NCBI RefSeq assembly: GCF_004361855.1
Contig: NZ_SNWQ01000028.1
Location: forward strand, 33,083 to 97,082
Source of the DNA: Kribbella caucasensis
Lineage (GTDB): Bacteria; Actinomycetota; Actinomycetes; Propionibacteriales; Kribbellaceae
Reading direction: 5' to 3'
Length of the DNA: 64,000 nucleotides
The position numbers were made by a program, and so were the translations under genes. A model generated the notes under the pieces. That model ran no database searches and was not told where the DNA came from. It saw only the letters and a list, made by a program, of their open reading frames with translations. Shown piece after piece: positions 7,671 through 16,515 of the stretch. Every line of letters begins with the position of its first letter. The first letter of the stretch is position 1.

Positions 7671-8510
7671 TCAGGCGCACGCGTCGAACGACTTCGGCGG
7701 GTTGGTCGCAGCGTCGAGCTTCAGGCCGGACGGGCCGACGTTCTTGTCGACCGCCTTCTGCCACTCGCCGGAGTCGACCATCTTCTTCAGCGCGTCGTTG
7801 ACCTTCGTGCAGGTCTCGGTGTCGCCCTTCTTCAGGCCGACGCCGTAGCGCTCCTCGGAGAAGGTCTCGCCGACCACCTTGAACTTGCCCTGGTTGGCCG
7901 CCTGGGAGGCGAAACCGGCCAGGATCGTGTTGTCCGTGGTGACCGCGTCGATCGCGCCGGCGCCGAGCGCCTCGACGCACTTGGAGTAGGTGTCGTACTC
8001 CTGCAGCTGCACGGTCTTGGCGAACTTGTCCTTGACCTTCTGGGCCGACGTCGAGCCGGTCACCGAGCACAGCTTCTTGCCGTTCAGGGCGTCCGGGCCG
8101 GTGATGTCGGTGTTGTCGGCGCGGACCAGCAGGTCCTGGCCGGCCACCAGGTACGGACCGGCGAAGGAGACCTTCTCCTTGCGGGCGTCGGTGATCGAGT
8201 AGGTCGCGAAGATCATCTTGACCTGGTCGTTGCCGAGCAGCGTCTCGCGCTGGGCCGACGGCGACTCCTTGAACTCGATGTTGCCCTCTTCGTAGCCCAT
8301 CTCCTTGGCGACGTACTTCGCGACGTCGACGTCCAGGCCGGTGTAGTTCGAGCCTTCCTTCAGGCCGAGGCCGGGCTGGTCGTACTTGATCCCGATGGTG
8401 ATCTTGTCGCCACTGCCGCCGGAACCGCCGGCGCCGTCGTCGCCACAGGCGGTCAGGCCGGTCGCGGCCAGGACCGTGATGCCGAGGGCAGCGATGATTC
8501 GCTGTCGCAT
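7671..8510 (-). CDS. gluB: Glutamate-type ABC transporter substrate-binding lipoprotein GluB
   Basis: 279 residues. The signal peptide ends in the lipobox LTAC with C22 as the lipidated residue, followed by a flexible Gly/Ser/Asp stretch. The mature part is a SBP-bac-3 fold with ITIGIKYDQPGLG, a typical opening of glutamate/glutamine binding proteins. It is extracellular, membrane-anchored, and feeds GluCD. Amino acid specificity (Glu versus Gln or Asp) is inferred from operon resemblance to Corynebacterium gluABCD. Confidence 0.92.
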   Translation of the reverse strand: MRQRIIAALGITVLAATGLTACGDDGAGGSGGSGDKITIGIKYDQPGLGLKEGSNYTGLDVDVAKYVAKEMGYEEGNIEFKESPSAQRETLLGNDQVKMIFATYSITDARKEKVSFAGPYLVAGQDLLVRADNTDITGPDALNGKKLCSVTGSTSAQKVKDKFAKTVQLQEYDTYSKCVEALGAGAIDAVTTDNTILAGFASQAANQGKFKVVGETFSEERYGVGLKKGDTETCTKVNDALKKMVDSGEWQKAVDKNVGPSGLKLDAATNPPKSFDACA

Positions 8511-8556
8511 TTTCTTTCCTCCAGATTCGGTACTGCGCTGGGAACCGCGGGGGCGG

Positions 8557-9321
8557 TCAGTGGGTGAGGATCTTCGAGAGGAAGTCTTGAGCCCGCTTGG
8601 TCTGCGGATCGGTGAAGAACTTCTGCGGCTCGGCCTCTTCGACGATCTGGCCGTCGGCCATGAAAACGACCCGGTTGGCCGCCCGGCGGGCGAAGCCCAT
8701 CTCGTGCGTGACCACGACCATCGTCATGCTCTGGCTTGCGAGGTCGACCATGACGTCGAGGACCTCCTTGATCATCTCCGGGTCCAGCGCCGAGGTGGGC
8801 TCGTCGAACAGCATCACCTTCGGGTCCATCGCCAGCGCGCGGGCGATCGCCACCCGCTGCTGCTGGCCACCGGACAGCTGGGCCGGGTACTTCTCGGCCT
8901 GTGCGGTGACCCCGACCCGCTCGAGCAGGGCCCGGGCCTTCTTCTCCGCCTCGGCCTTCGACAGACCACGCACCTTCATCGGACCGAGGGTGACGTTCTG
9001 CAGGATGGTCTTGTGGGCGAAGAGGTTGAAGGACTGGAACACCATGCCGACGTCGGCGCGAAGGTTCGCCAGCCGCTTGCCCTCGCTGGGCAGCGGCTGA
9101 CCGTCCAGGGTGATGGATCCCGAGTCGATCGGTTCCAGCCGGTTGATCGCCCGGCAAAGCGTCGACTTGCCGGACCCGGACGGGCCGATCACCACGACGA
9201 CCTCACCGCGGCCGATGGACAGGTTGATGTCCTTCAGAACGTGCAGGTCGCCAAAGTGCTTCTGGACGTCCTGCAGGGCGACAAGACCGGTTGTCGTCAC
9301 GGTGTCGACGGAATCGCTCAT
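8557..9321 (-). CDS. gluA: Glutamate-type ABC transporter ATPase GluA
   Basis: 254 residues. Walker A GPSGSGKST at 46-54, signature LSGGQQQRVAIARA, Walker B VMLFDEPTSALDP and the switch histidine in VVVTHEMGFA are all intact. It is first in the four-gene operon gluA-gluB-gluC-gluD transcribed leftward. The start is ATG 9321. A 14-bp perfect palindrome at 9363-9376 lies upstream in its probable promoter region. Confidence 0.95.
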   Translation of the reverse strand: MSDSVDTVTTTGLVALQDVQKHFGDLHVLKDINLSIGRGEVVVVIGPSGSGKSTLCRAINRLEPIDSGSITLDGQPLPSEGKRLANLRADVGMVFQSFNLFAHKTILQNVTLGPMKVRGLSKAEAEKKARALLERVGVTAQAEKYPAQLSGGQQQRVAIARALAMDPKVMLFDEPTSALDPEMIKEVLDVMVDLASQSMTMVVVTHEMGFARRAANRVVFMADGQIVEEAEPQKFFTDPQTKRAQDFLSKILTH

Positions 9322-9362
9322 GGCGTGAACCTAGCGGAGGGTGGGGTTGGGCCGCACGGAAT

Positions 9363-9376
9363 CCGTGGTTCCACGG
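9363..9376. promoter_or_regulatory. Palindrome upstream of gluA
   Basis: CCGTGGTTCCACGG, a perfect 6+2+6 dyad 42 bases upstream of the gluA start codon and between gluA and the terminator of the previous gene. A plausible operator; the regulator is unknown. Confidence 0.5.
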
Positions 9377-9400
9377 TGGTAACAATCTGCAATACAACGA

Positions 9401-9430
9401 GCAGGCTGTGACCGCATCGTCACAGCCTGC
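9401..9430 (-). terminator. Terminator of the amidohydrolase gene
   Basis: 12-bp perfect stem GCAGGCTGTGAC / GTCACAGCCTGC, loop CGCATC. On the minus strand it comes 13 bases after the stop of the gene at 9444 and is followed by a T-containing stretch. Confidence 0.8.
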
Positions 9431-9443
9431 GCGCTACTGGTTG

Positions 9444-10985
9444 TTACTGTCCGGGAGGACGTGTTCCGCAGCAGCCACCCGCAGGAATTGCGGCCGTGCC
9501 CGGGGGGTCCTTGACGGCCGCCTCAACGTCCGCGAGCATGCGCGATCGCGCCTGCGGGGAGATCACCCGGCCGCGCGTGACGACCGAATGGATCCGCCGG
9601 GTGTTGCGGATGTCGGTCAGCGGGTCCGCGTCGAGGACCACCAGGTCGGCGATCGTCCGGGGCGTCACCGAGCCCAGGTCGTCGCCGAGACCGAGGAACC
9701 TGGCCGGCTCCACCGTAGCGGCGTACAGGGCCTGTCTCGGGGTGGCACCGGCGCCGACGAGCAGTTCGAGTTCCTGGTGCAGGGAGAAGCCGGGCACCGA
9801 GTACGGCGTACCGGTGTCAGTGCCGGCGAGAACGGGGACGCCGTGCGCGAACAGTTCGCCGACGAACCGCTGCCGGTAGGCCCACATGTCGCGCTGGCGG
9901 GCGATCTCCTCGGCGGTCCGGTTCGGCTTGTAGAGCTGTTCCACCGCGTAGTCGAAGCCCCAGAGTGCGTCGGCACTGAGGTATTTCTTCAGCGCCGGGT
10001 CGAGAGCGGCGTAGTCCGGCATGTCGAGCACGCTGTGCATCGTCAAGGTCGGGGTGACCCGGGTCCGGTTGCGCCGCAGCGTGCCGAAGACCTCCGCCGC
10101 GCGGGACTGGCTGAAGCTGTTCGCCGCGATCCACTCGATCGGGTGCAGCTGGCGGAACCAGGAGTTGTAGCCGCCCGGCTGCACCGAGATCGCCTGCAGC
10201 ATTCGCCGTACCTCGTGCTCGCGGCTCGACACGGACAGGGCAACCGCGTGGATGTGCTCGATGCTGCGCTGTCCGGCGGCGCTCGCTTGCTCGATGGTGA
10301 CCTGGTCCGGCCCGTGTCCGTGCACGGTCAGCCCCTGCCGCCGCGCCTCGTCCAGGATCGCCCGGTACGCCGTGGGATTGAGGCGCGAGTACACCTTGAT
10401 GAAGTCGGCGCCATAGCCCTTGGCTTCCCGTACGGCGGATCGGGCGGCGGCCTCGTCCTTCACGACGTGTACGTCGATCACACTCGTGTCCCACAGGGTC
10501 GGGTCGCCGTCGATGATCTTGGAGCCGACGATCATCCGCGGTCCGAGCAGAGTGCCCGCGTCGATCCGGTCGCGCCAGCCGTAGACGGTGTCGTTGCCGG
10601 ACATCTCGCGCACGGTGGTGAGGCCGTTGGCCAGGTAGAGCGGAGGCGATATCCGGTCGTCGCCGACGCTGTGGACGTGCATGTCGGCGAGACCGGGGAT
10701 GACGTATTTACCGGTCAGGTCGATCGCGGTGGCGTCATGGGGGACGGGCAGGTTGCGGCCGACGGCGATGATGCGGTCGCCGCTGATCAGTACGGTCTGG
10801 TGGCGGGCGCGGTGACCGGTGGCGACGTCGATCACGGTGACGTCGGTGAGCGCGATCCGGGTGGTCCCGACGGCCGCGAGCGGCCGGACCAGGGCGGATG
10901 CCGAGGACGTGAGGGAGCCACCGGCAACGACTGCTGCGCCGGCGACCGTGGTACGGGCCAGGAACTGACGGCGAGAACTGTTCAT
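9444..10985 (-). CDS. Tat-exported amidohydrolase (imidazolonepropionase-like)
   Basis: About 513 residues from ATG 10985. MNSSRRQFLARTTVAG is a twin-arginine signal, so the folded metalloenzyme is exported. The amidohydrolase hallmarks are present: HxH (H103, H105 in ADMHVHS), the FIKVYS lysine region, HGHG, EHIHA and the aspartate in LAGTDTGTP. It resembles the secreted prolidase-like/imidazolonepropionase-like group; the substrate is unknown. A GTG three codons upstream (10994) could also be the start, because a GGAGGG stretch sits only one base from the ATG. The protein ends in an unusual GGCCGTRPPGQ tail. Confidence 0.85.
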   Translation of the reverse strand: MNSSRRQFLARTTVAGAAVVAGGSLTSSASALVRPLAAVGTTRIALTDVTVIDVATGHRARHQTVLISGDRIIAVGRNLPVPHDATAIDLTGKYVIPGLADMHVHSVGDDRISPPLYLANGLTTVREMSGNDTVYGWRDRIDAGTLLGPRMIVGSKIIDGDPTLWDTSVIDVHVVKDEAAARSAVREAKGYGADFIKVYSRLNPTAYRAILDEARRQGLTVHGHGPDQVTIEQASAAGQRSIEHIHAVALSVSSREHEVRRMLQAISVQPGGYNSWFRQLHPIEWIAANSFSQSRAAEVFGTLRRNRTRVTPTLTMHSVLDMPDYAALDPALKKYLSADALWGFDYAVEQLYKPNRTAEEIARQRDMWAYRQRFVGELFAHGVPVLAGTDTGTPYSVPGFSLHQELELLVGAGATPRQALYAATVEPARFLGLGDDLGSVTPRTIADLVVLDADPLTDIRNTRRIHSVVTRGRVISPQARSRMLADVEAAVKDPPGTAAIPAGGCCGTRPPGQ

Positions 10986-11086
10986 GCCCTCCACTATTCT
11001 GCTCTCGAGCCGCTGGGTCAGGGGTAGCACCTGCCCTATCCCAGGTAGGGAAAAGTCCACCACGAGACGTACTCTTGGTGGCTGTC

Positions 11087-12562
11087 ATGCGTACTTATGA
11101 GGTCCGCACCTACGGGTGCCAGATGAACGTCCACGACTCCGAGCGCCTGCGCGGGCTGCTGGAGGACGCTGGCTATGTCCGCGCGCCCGAGGGAGACCAG
11201 GCCGACGTGGTCGTCTTCAACACCTGCGCGGTTCGCGAGAACGCCGACAACAAGCTGTACGGCAACCTCGGTCACCTGGCCCCGGTGAAGGCGAAGCGGC
11301 CGGGGATGCAGATCGCCGTCGGCGGCTGCCTGGCGCAGAAGGACAAGGCGACCATCACCAAGAAGGCGCCCTGGGTGGACGTCGTCTTCGGCACCCACAA
11401 CATCGGCTCGCTGCCGGTGCTGCTGGAGCGCGCCCGGGTGCGGGAGGAGTCGCAGGTCGAGATCCTGGAGTCGCTCCAGGTCTTCCCGTCCACGTTGCCG
11501 ACCCGCCGCGAGTCGCCGTACTCCGCCTGGGTGTCGGTCAGCGTCGGCTGCAACAACACCTGCACGTTCTGCATCGTCCCGGCGCTGCGCGGGCAGGAGA
11601 AGGACCGCCGTCCCGGTGACGTCCTCGCCGAAGTGGAGGCGCTGGTCGCCGAGGGTGTCCTCGAGGTGACCCTGCTCGGCCAGAACGTGAACTCGTACGG
11701 CGTGGAGTTCGGCGACCGGTACGCCTTCGGCAAGTTGCTCCGCGCCTGCGGGGGGATCGACGGGCTCGAGCGGGTCCGGTTCACCTCCCCACATCCGCGC
11801 GACTTCACCGCGGACGTGATCGAGGCGATGGCCGAGACGCCGAACGTGATGCCGTCGCTGCACATGCCGCTGCAGTCAGGTTCGGACCAGGTGCTGAAGG
11901 CGATGCGCCGGTCGTACCGCCGGGATCGGTACCTTCGCATCATCTCCGACGTTCGCGCGGCGATGCCGGATGCGGCGATCACGACCGACATCATCGTCGG
12001 CTTCCCGGGTGAGACCGAGGAGGACTTCCAGGGCACGCTCGACGTGGTCCGGCAGGCGCGGTTCGCCGGGGCGTTCACCTTTCAGTACTCGAAGCGGCCG
12101 GGGACGCCGGCTGAGTCGATGGAGGACCAGGTCCCGCGAGACGTCGTCCAGGATCGGTACGAGCGGTTGGTCGCGCTGCAGGACGACATGGCCTGGGCGG
12201 AGAACAAGCTGGTCGTCGGGCGGTCGGTCGAGGTGCTCGTGGCCGAGGGGGAGGGGCGCAAGGACGCCGCGACTCATCGGCTTTCGGGGCGTGCTCGGGA
12301 CAACCGGCTCGTGCATTTCGCTCTGCCGGAAGGCGTGGAGGCGCCGCGGCCGGGCGATCTGGCGACGGTTGAGGTCACGTACGCGGCGCCGCACCACCTG
12401 GTTGCGGATGTGTTCGGGTCTGTACGGCGTACTCGGGCCGGCGACGCTTGGGAGGCGGCGCAGGGCGCACCGTCATCGGCCGCGCCCGGCGTGATGCTGG
12501 GGATGCCGACCATCGGCGCGAAGCCCGTGGAACCTGCCGTCGGCGGCTGCCAGATCGGCTGA
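11087..12562 (+). CDS. miaB: tRNA-2-methylthio-N6-dimethylallyladenosine synthase MiaB
   Basis: 491 residues. Methylthiolates position 2 of i6A37 in tRNAs reading UNN codons. It has an N-terminal MTTase domain with cluster cysteines C11, C47 and C81, a radical-SAM motif VGCNNTCTFC with C155, C159 and C162, and a C-terminal TRAM domain. The ATG at 11087 is preferred: it gives the family-typical MRTYEVRTYGCQMN and follows a GGTGG site by 5 bases; TTG 11075 is in frame upstream. miaA, which makes its substrate, lies 4.5 kb downstream on the same strand. Confidence 0.93.
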   Translation: MRTYEVRTYGCQMNVHDSERLRGLLEDAGYVRAPEGDQADVVVFNTCAVRENADNKLYGNLGHLAPVKAKRPGMQIAVGGCLAQKDKATITKKAPWVDVVFGTHNIGSLPVLLERARVREESQVEILESLQVFPSTLPTRRESPYSAWVSVSVGCNNTCTFCIVPALRGQEKDRRPGDVLAEVEALVAEGVLEVTLLGQNVNSYGVEFGDRYAFGKLLRACGGIDGLERVRFTSPHPRDFTADVIEAMAETPNVMPSLHMPLQSGSDQVLKAMRRSYRRDRYLRIISDVRAAMPDAAITTDIIVGFPGETEEDFQGTLDVVRQARFAGAFTFQYSKRPGTPAESMEDQVPRDVVQDRYERLVALQDDMAWAENKLVVGRSVEVLVAEGEGRKDAATHRLSGRARDNRLVHFALPEGVEAPRPGDLATVEVTYAAPHHLVADVFGSVRRTRAGDAWEAAQGAPSSAAPGVMLGMPTIGAKPVEPAVGGCQIG

Positions 12563-12565
12563 TTC

Positions 12566-13291
12566 TTGCTGCCGCCCGAGCCGATTGGGTCCGAGCCGTT
12601 CGCTTCGGAGCTGTTCGCGTCCGGGGCGATTGCGTCGGAGCCGTTCGCGTTCGGGCGGGATGCGGATGTGTATGCCCTCGGCGAGGATCGGGTGCTGCGG
12701 CGGTACCGGAACGGTCATCCGGTGCGCGACGAAGCGCAGTACATGCGGCACGTCGCGCAGCATGGGTACCCGGTGCCGGCGGTCTATCAGGTCGACGGGC
12801 CGGACATGATCCTCGAACGGCTCAATGGACCGACGCTGGCGGATGCCGCCCGGGCTGGTGACGTCGGCCCCGTCGAGGTCGGCGAACTGCACGCGGACTT
12901 GCACCGGCGGCTGCACGCCATCCCGGCGCCCAGCGGTACGGACGGTTCGGTCGTCGTGCACGGCGACCTCCACCCGGAGAACGTGATCCTGACCGCCGAC
13001 GGCCCCCGGGTGATCGACTGGTGCAACGCGGAGGAGGGGCCGCCCGAGTTCGACGTCGCGATGACCGCGATCATCTTCGCCCAGGTAGCCCTCGATCCCG
13101 CCTTCGCAGCCCTCTCCGGCCTGCTGCGCAAGGCACTTTCGACCTACCTGGCCAACTCCATCGACCCATCGCCGGGTTTGTCCGCGGCACTCGCGGTCCG
13201 CGGCCGCAATACAACCCTGACTGCGGAGGAGCTCGCCCTGTTACCCGCCCAGGAAGAGCTCATCCGCACCCACCTGCCGTTTACGCGTTGA
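12566..13291 (+). CDS. Aminoglycoside phosphotransferase-like kinase (APH fold)
   Basis: 241 residues from TTG 12566, 3 bases after miaB. The kinase core shows HGDLHPENV near residue 132 (catalytic loop) and VIDWCNA near 150 (metal-binding aspartate). Residues 5-29 contain repeated SEPFA/SELFA/SGAIA/SEPFA pentads encoded by GC-rich near-repeats, so the true start may lie inside or after them. Relatives phosphorylate small molecules; nothing here indicates true antibiotic resistance. Its last 11 bases overlap the convergent phosphoesterase gene. Confidence 0.78.
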   Translation: MLPPEPIGSEPFASELFASGAIASEPFAFGRDADVYALGEDRVLRRYRNGHPVRDEAQYMRHVAQHGYPVPAVYQVDGPDMILERLNGPTLADAARAGDVGPVEVGELHADLHRRLHAIPAPSGTDGSVVVHGDLHPENVILTADGPRVIDWCNAEEGPPEFDVAMTAIIFAQVALDPAFAALSGLLRKALSTYLANSIDPSPGLSAALAVRGRNTTLTAEELALLPAQEELIRTHLPFTR

Positions 13292-15119
13292 GGAATTGGT
13301 TTGTGGACAAGGGCCGGTCGACGATTCGGAGTTCGCCGATGTGGCCGGCGAAGGCTTGTTCGATCACGTTGTCGTAGTGGTTGGCGCCCAGCAGCCAGGG
13401 GTGGTTGGCGGTGGCAAGGCCGTTGGAGCGGGTGCTGGGGTTGCGAAGGAGCGGGGACGAGTCGACGTACAGGGTGCTGTGGCGGCCGTCGTTGACCACT
13501 GCCAGGTGGAACCACCGTCCGGCGACCTGTTCGTGGCCCCAGTTGGTGAAGGTGTCGTTCTGGTCGAGCGGGTAGACGGCCCACTGGACCTGGCGACCGC
13601 CGGAGTAGCCGAGGTTGACGACCGGCTCGGCGGGGTCGCTGCCGGTCTTGCCCGCGTCGGCGCCGGTACCCATTCGGCTGAGCAGGCCCATCCAGGCGTG
13701 ATCCGCGCCGTCGTCGGCGAGCTTGACGAAGGCCTCGATGGTGTAGCCGTTGGTGAACGTCATCCGGTTGAGGGGCGCGGAGTCCGCCGTACGGAGGTAG
13801 CCGCCGCGGGCCGGATTCTTGCCGCCGGCAAAGAACCAGCTGGCGTGGCCGGGCTGGTCCGGGTGGAACTCGGCAGCGGTGCGCAGGCTGGCGGCGGGGC
13901 TGCCCGGAAGCAAGGCGGTGGTCAGGTGGTTGCCGCGGCCGGAGTGGTCGGTGAGCTGCTGCGAGACCGGTCCGTCGAAACGCCAGTACGCCACGGTTCC
14001 CGGGATCACCAGCTGCGAAGCCGGTCGGGCCGGGCGGACGGGTACCGGGTCGAAGGCAGCGAAGCGCTCGGCGAAATCGATCGGGACGCTGAAGCGGTTG
14101 GCGTCGCCGGTGAGTTCGAGTTCGACCTCGGCCAACTCGGTCCGGCGGGACGCCTTCTGGCTGAGGATCCAGGGGGAGATGGTCTCGACGTCGATCACGT
14201 TGCGGGCCAGGTCGAAGTGGTACAGCCGGATCATCCCGCTGCCGCCGTAGTACCGGTCCTGGTAGTTGGTGAGGTGCAGGTGTACGTCGCGGCCGGCCGC
14301 GTTCTTGCGGGTCACCCGGCCGGGCGGCCAGAAGTGGCCGTTCAGGGTGAGGAAGATCTGGTCGCTGCCGTTGACCAGTTGCTCCCAGACCCGGGTCCCG
14401 TGGCCGCTGAAGTGTGCAGCCGGGGCGCCGGGGTTGTAGTCCACCAGGTCGTGGATGGTCAGGATGACCGGCAGCTTCGGGTGCTCGGCGATCACCTTGC
14501 GGGCCCAGGCGAATCCGGCGTCCGACGGGCGCCAGTCCATCGCCAGCAGCAACCACTGCCGCCCGGCCGCGCGGAACACGTGGTACGAGTTGTACCCGTC
14601 CGGCGTCGACCCGCCGTACGTGCTCATCCGGCGGAACCGGTCCGGGCCGAAGGTGCGCAGGTACGCCGAGTCGCCGCGCTGGTCGTCCTTCGAGCCGTCG
14701 ATGTCGTGGTTGCCGGCCAGCACGCTGTACGGCATCCGGGCCTGGTCTAGAAGCTGGAAGACCGGATCGGCCTGGGCGAACTCGGACGCCTGCGCGTTCT
14801 CCACGACATCGCCGAGGTGCGCGGTGAAGACGATGTTCTCCGCGGCGCGCTGGTCGATCAGGTACTTGAAGCTCGCGGTCAGCGGCGCGGCGTCACCACG
14901 ATCCAGGTCGAACAGGTACTGCGTGTCCGGGACGACGGCAAGCGTGAACCGCGGGCTCTCCGGGTCGGGCTTCGCGTTGCTGGATTCGGTGGCGCCGGGG
15001 ACCGTCGTACCTTCCGTGGCACTGGCTGCGGCCGTGCCCGGGATCAGGGCGGCGCCGGCGCCGAGGGCTCCCGCCTGCAGGATCCGCCGCCGGCTGGTCC
15101 CGTCGTACTGCTGCTCCAT
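13281..15119 (-). CDS. Tat-exported metallophosphoesterase with C-terminal LamG-like domain
   Basis: 612 residues from ATG 15119, preceded by GGAGG. The twin-arginine signal SRRRILQAGALGAG is followed by a calcineurin-type phosphoesterase domain with PDTQY, HLGDVVENA, GNHDI and NGHFWPPG metal-binding motifs (about residues 55-330). From about 390 on, TVAYWRFDG...DHSGRGNHL begins a concanavalin/LamG-like carbohydrate-binding fold. Likely acts outside the cell on a phosphorylated polymer or glycan; substrate unknown. Confidence 0.85.
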   Translation of the reverse strand: MEQQYDGTSRRRILQAGALGAGAALIPGTAAASATEGTTVPGATESSNAKPDPESPRFTLAVVPDTQYLFDLDRGDAAPLTASFKYLIDQRAAENIVFTAHLGDVVENAQASEFAQADPVFQLLDQARMPYSVLAGNHDIDGSKDDQRGDSAYLRTFGPDRFRRMSTYGGSTPDGYNSYHVFRAAGRQWLLLAMDWRPSDAGFAWARKVIAEHPKLPVILTIHDLVDYNPGAPAAHFSGHGTRVWEQLVNGSDQIFLTLNGHFWPPGRVTRKNAAGRDVHLHLTNYQDRYYGGSGMIRLYHFDLARNVIDVETISPWILSQKASRRTELAEVELELTGDANRFSVPIDFAERFAAFDPVPVRPARPASQLVIPGTVAYWRFDGPVSQQLTDHSGRGNHLTTALLPGSPAASLRTAAEFHPDQPGHASWFFAGGKNPARGGYLRTADSAPLNRMTFTNGYTIEAFVKLADDGADHAWMGLLSRMGTGADAGKTGSDPAEPVVNLGYSGGRQVQWAVYPLDQNDTFTNWGHEQVAGRWFHLAVVNDGRHSTLYVDSSPLLRNPSTRSNGLATANHPWLLGANHYDNVIEQAFAGHIGELRIVDRPLSTNQFLNA

Positions 15120-15250
15120 CGAAGGCCTCCACGAGTTCCCATGCGTTCACTGACAACGCAGGCACTGTAGAGCCGGCCAAACCGCCCGAGCATGAACAGC
15201 ACAAAAACGCCCCAAAAACCATGCCCCATCAGCCAGCGCCACCAGCCCCC

Positions 15251-15407
15251 AGAACCGCGTGGCGATCAGTGGAGCCCGCCCCGCCGTCCAGAACCGGGCG
15301 GCGATCAGTGGTATTGGCGCAACCGTCTAGAAGCAGCGTGGCGATCGTGCGGAGGTGGTGCAGCCGTCCGGCCCCGCGCGGCGATCGGCGGAGGTGGGCA
15401 GCCGGCT
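15251..15407. repeat. Degenerate ~39-bp tandem repeat (four units) with GGCGATC core
   Basis: Units at 15251-15289, 15290-15328, 15329-15369 and 15370-15407 share AGAA(C/G)C..G(T/C)GGCGATC and end in CCGTCC/T. The array runs into the 3' end of the Nudix gene. The rest of the 286-base gap 15120-15405 shows no gene. Confidence 0.8.
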
Positions 15408-15855
15408 AGAAGCCCTGCGCGATCACCGCGGGAATGCTGCCGTCGCGGACGCCGGCCAGGACGCGGGCCTCGTGCGGTACGACGGGATCGGGCAGCTTGT
15501 CGAGCGAGAACCAGTCGAGCCCGGCCGCCTTGGTGGGCTCCAGCAAGGTGGGTTCGCCGGTCCAGCGGGAAGCGGTGAAGAAGAAGTCGACACGTTCGTC
15601 GATGGGGTCGCCGTTGCCGCCGGTGCGGTGCATCGCCGTGAGCGGGACCAGGTCCGCCGGATCGATCTCAACGCCGACCTCCTCGCGCGTCTCCCGAAGC
15701 GCCGCCTCGAGCACCGACTCGCCCTGCTCGACATGACCGGCCGGCACCGCCCAGTACCCGTCCATGTAGCCGGTGTTGGCCCGAAGCAACAACAACACCT
15801 CGTCCCCACGCCGAAGCACCACATACGCCGCAGGCACCACCCGAAACCGATCCAT
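15406..15855 (-). CDS. Nudix hydrolase
   Basis: 149 residues. A complete Nudix box (G-x5-E-x7-RE-U-x-EE-x-GU) spans residues 40-62: G40, E46, R54-E55, E58-E59, G61. It hydrolyses nucleoside-diphosphate-linked compounds; the substrate is not readable, though the size and the YWAVPAGHVEQGES context resemble MutT-like or ADP-ribose-type small Nudix proteins. ATG start at 15855. The repeat array at 15251-15407 abuts its stop codon. Confidence 0.9.
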   Translation of the reverse strand: MDRFRVVPAAYVVLRRGDEVLLLLRANTGYMDGYWAVPAGHVEQGESVLEAALRETREEVGVEIDPADLVPLTAMHRTGGNGDPIDERVDFFFTASRWTGEPTLLEPTKAAGLDWFSLDKLPDPVVPHEARVLAGVRDGSIPAVIAQGF

Positions 15856-15981
15856 GCCGACACCTTAGAACCCACCCCCGACAACACCCCGCCCGTCCCG
15901 CCGCCCGTGCCGTCGCCGCCCCACGATCGTCTCGTCCCCGCCCACGTTGTCCCGGCGACGACCCCCGGCCCGGCGCCGCGC

Positions 15982-16079
15982 GGCTCGCATTCAGAGGCTG
16001 ACCTTTGAGCTGCATGGTTGCCCCACCAGATTCTGACCGGAACCATGCACCCGAGAGGTTGACCTCTCAAATGCGAGCC
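15982..16079. repeat. Long imperfect inverted repeat (about 38-bp arms)
   Basis: Left arm 15982-16019 and right arm 16041-16079 pair with ends GGCTCGCATT/AATGCGAGCC and inner GCATGGTT/AACCATGC; the middle is less regular. The right arm contains the perfect small dyad GAGAGGT-TG-ACCTCTC (16053-16068). It sits in the gene-free stretch 15856-16181, which otherwise holds only the terminator at 16140. Could be a small MITE-like element or a structured RNA/operator. Confidence 0.75.
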
Positions 16080-16139
16080 AGTGGCGGGGGATGCGGGTCG
16101 GCTGGGGTGGGGGGCGGGTCGACGGGGCGGGCAGACAGA

Positions 16140-16168
16140 AGGGCCGCAGGTGGTTTCCCTGCGGCCCT
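16140..16168 (-). terminator. Terminator of the small antitoxin-like gene
   Basis: 11-bp stem AGGGCCGCAGG / CCTGCGGCCCT, 7-base loop, just beyond the minus-strand stop at 16182 and followed on that strand by TTCTGTCTG. Confidence 0.8.
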
Positions 16169-16181
16169 TCGTGGGATCGAG

Positions 16182-16424
16182 TCAGACGGCCTTGGGGCCG
16201 TTGTCGATGTCGTCGTCCTGGCCGTCGAGGCCGTCGAGCCGGTCCTTGGCGACGTCGACGCCCTGGTCGATCTTGTCGCCGTACTTGCCGCCGGTCTTCT
16301 CGTCAACGACGTCGCCGGCCTTGTCGAGTCCGTCGCCGACCTTGTCGCCGTGCGAGTCGACGACCTCGGTCGCCTTGTCCTTGAGGTCCTCGGCCTTGCC
16401 CTTGAACTTGTCGAAGATGCCCAT
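16182..16424 (-). CDS. MT0933/Rv0909-type antitoxin-like small protein
   Basis: 80 residues, MGIFDKFKGKAEDLKDKATE..., charged and predicted helical, matching the actinobacterial MT0933-antitoxin family (Rv0909 of M. tuberculosis), which also looks CsbD-like. No toxin gene (the expected Rv0910-type START-like partner) is adjacent, so a toxin-antitoxin role is doubtful; many stand-alone copies occur in actinobacteria. The ATG at 16424 was chosen; the longer upstream frame is repeat-derived. Confidence 0.75.
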   Translation of the reverse strand: MGIFDKFKGKAEDLKDKATEVVDSHGDKVGDGLDKAGDVVDEKTGGKYGDKIDQGVDVAKDRLDGLDGQDDDIDNGPKAV

Positions 16425-16515
16425 CTCGGGGCTCCCATTCCTAGCGTAGTGAACTACTGACAGACAGTCAGCGGTGATCCTTCCACCAACCGGGGCCCAG
16501 GTGTGGGAGATTCTC

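Noticed and set aside
12566..13291. True antibiotic-resistance kinase
   Set aside because: Only the general APH fold is visible and the context is tRNA modification; no resistance cluster.
15251..15407. CRISPR array
   Set aside because: Units are degenerate and contiguous with no unique spacers, and no cas genes occur in the window.
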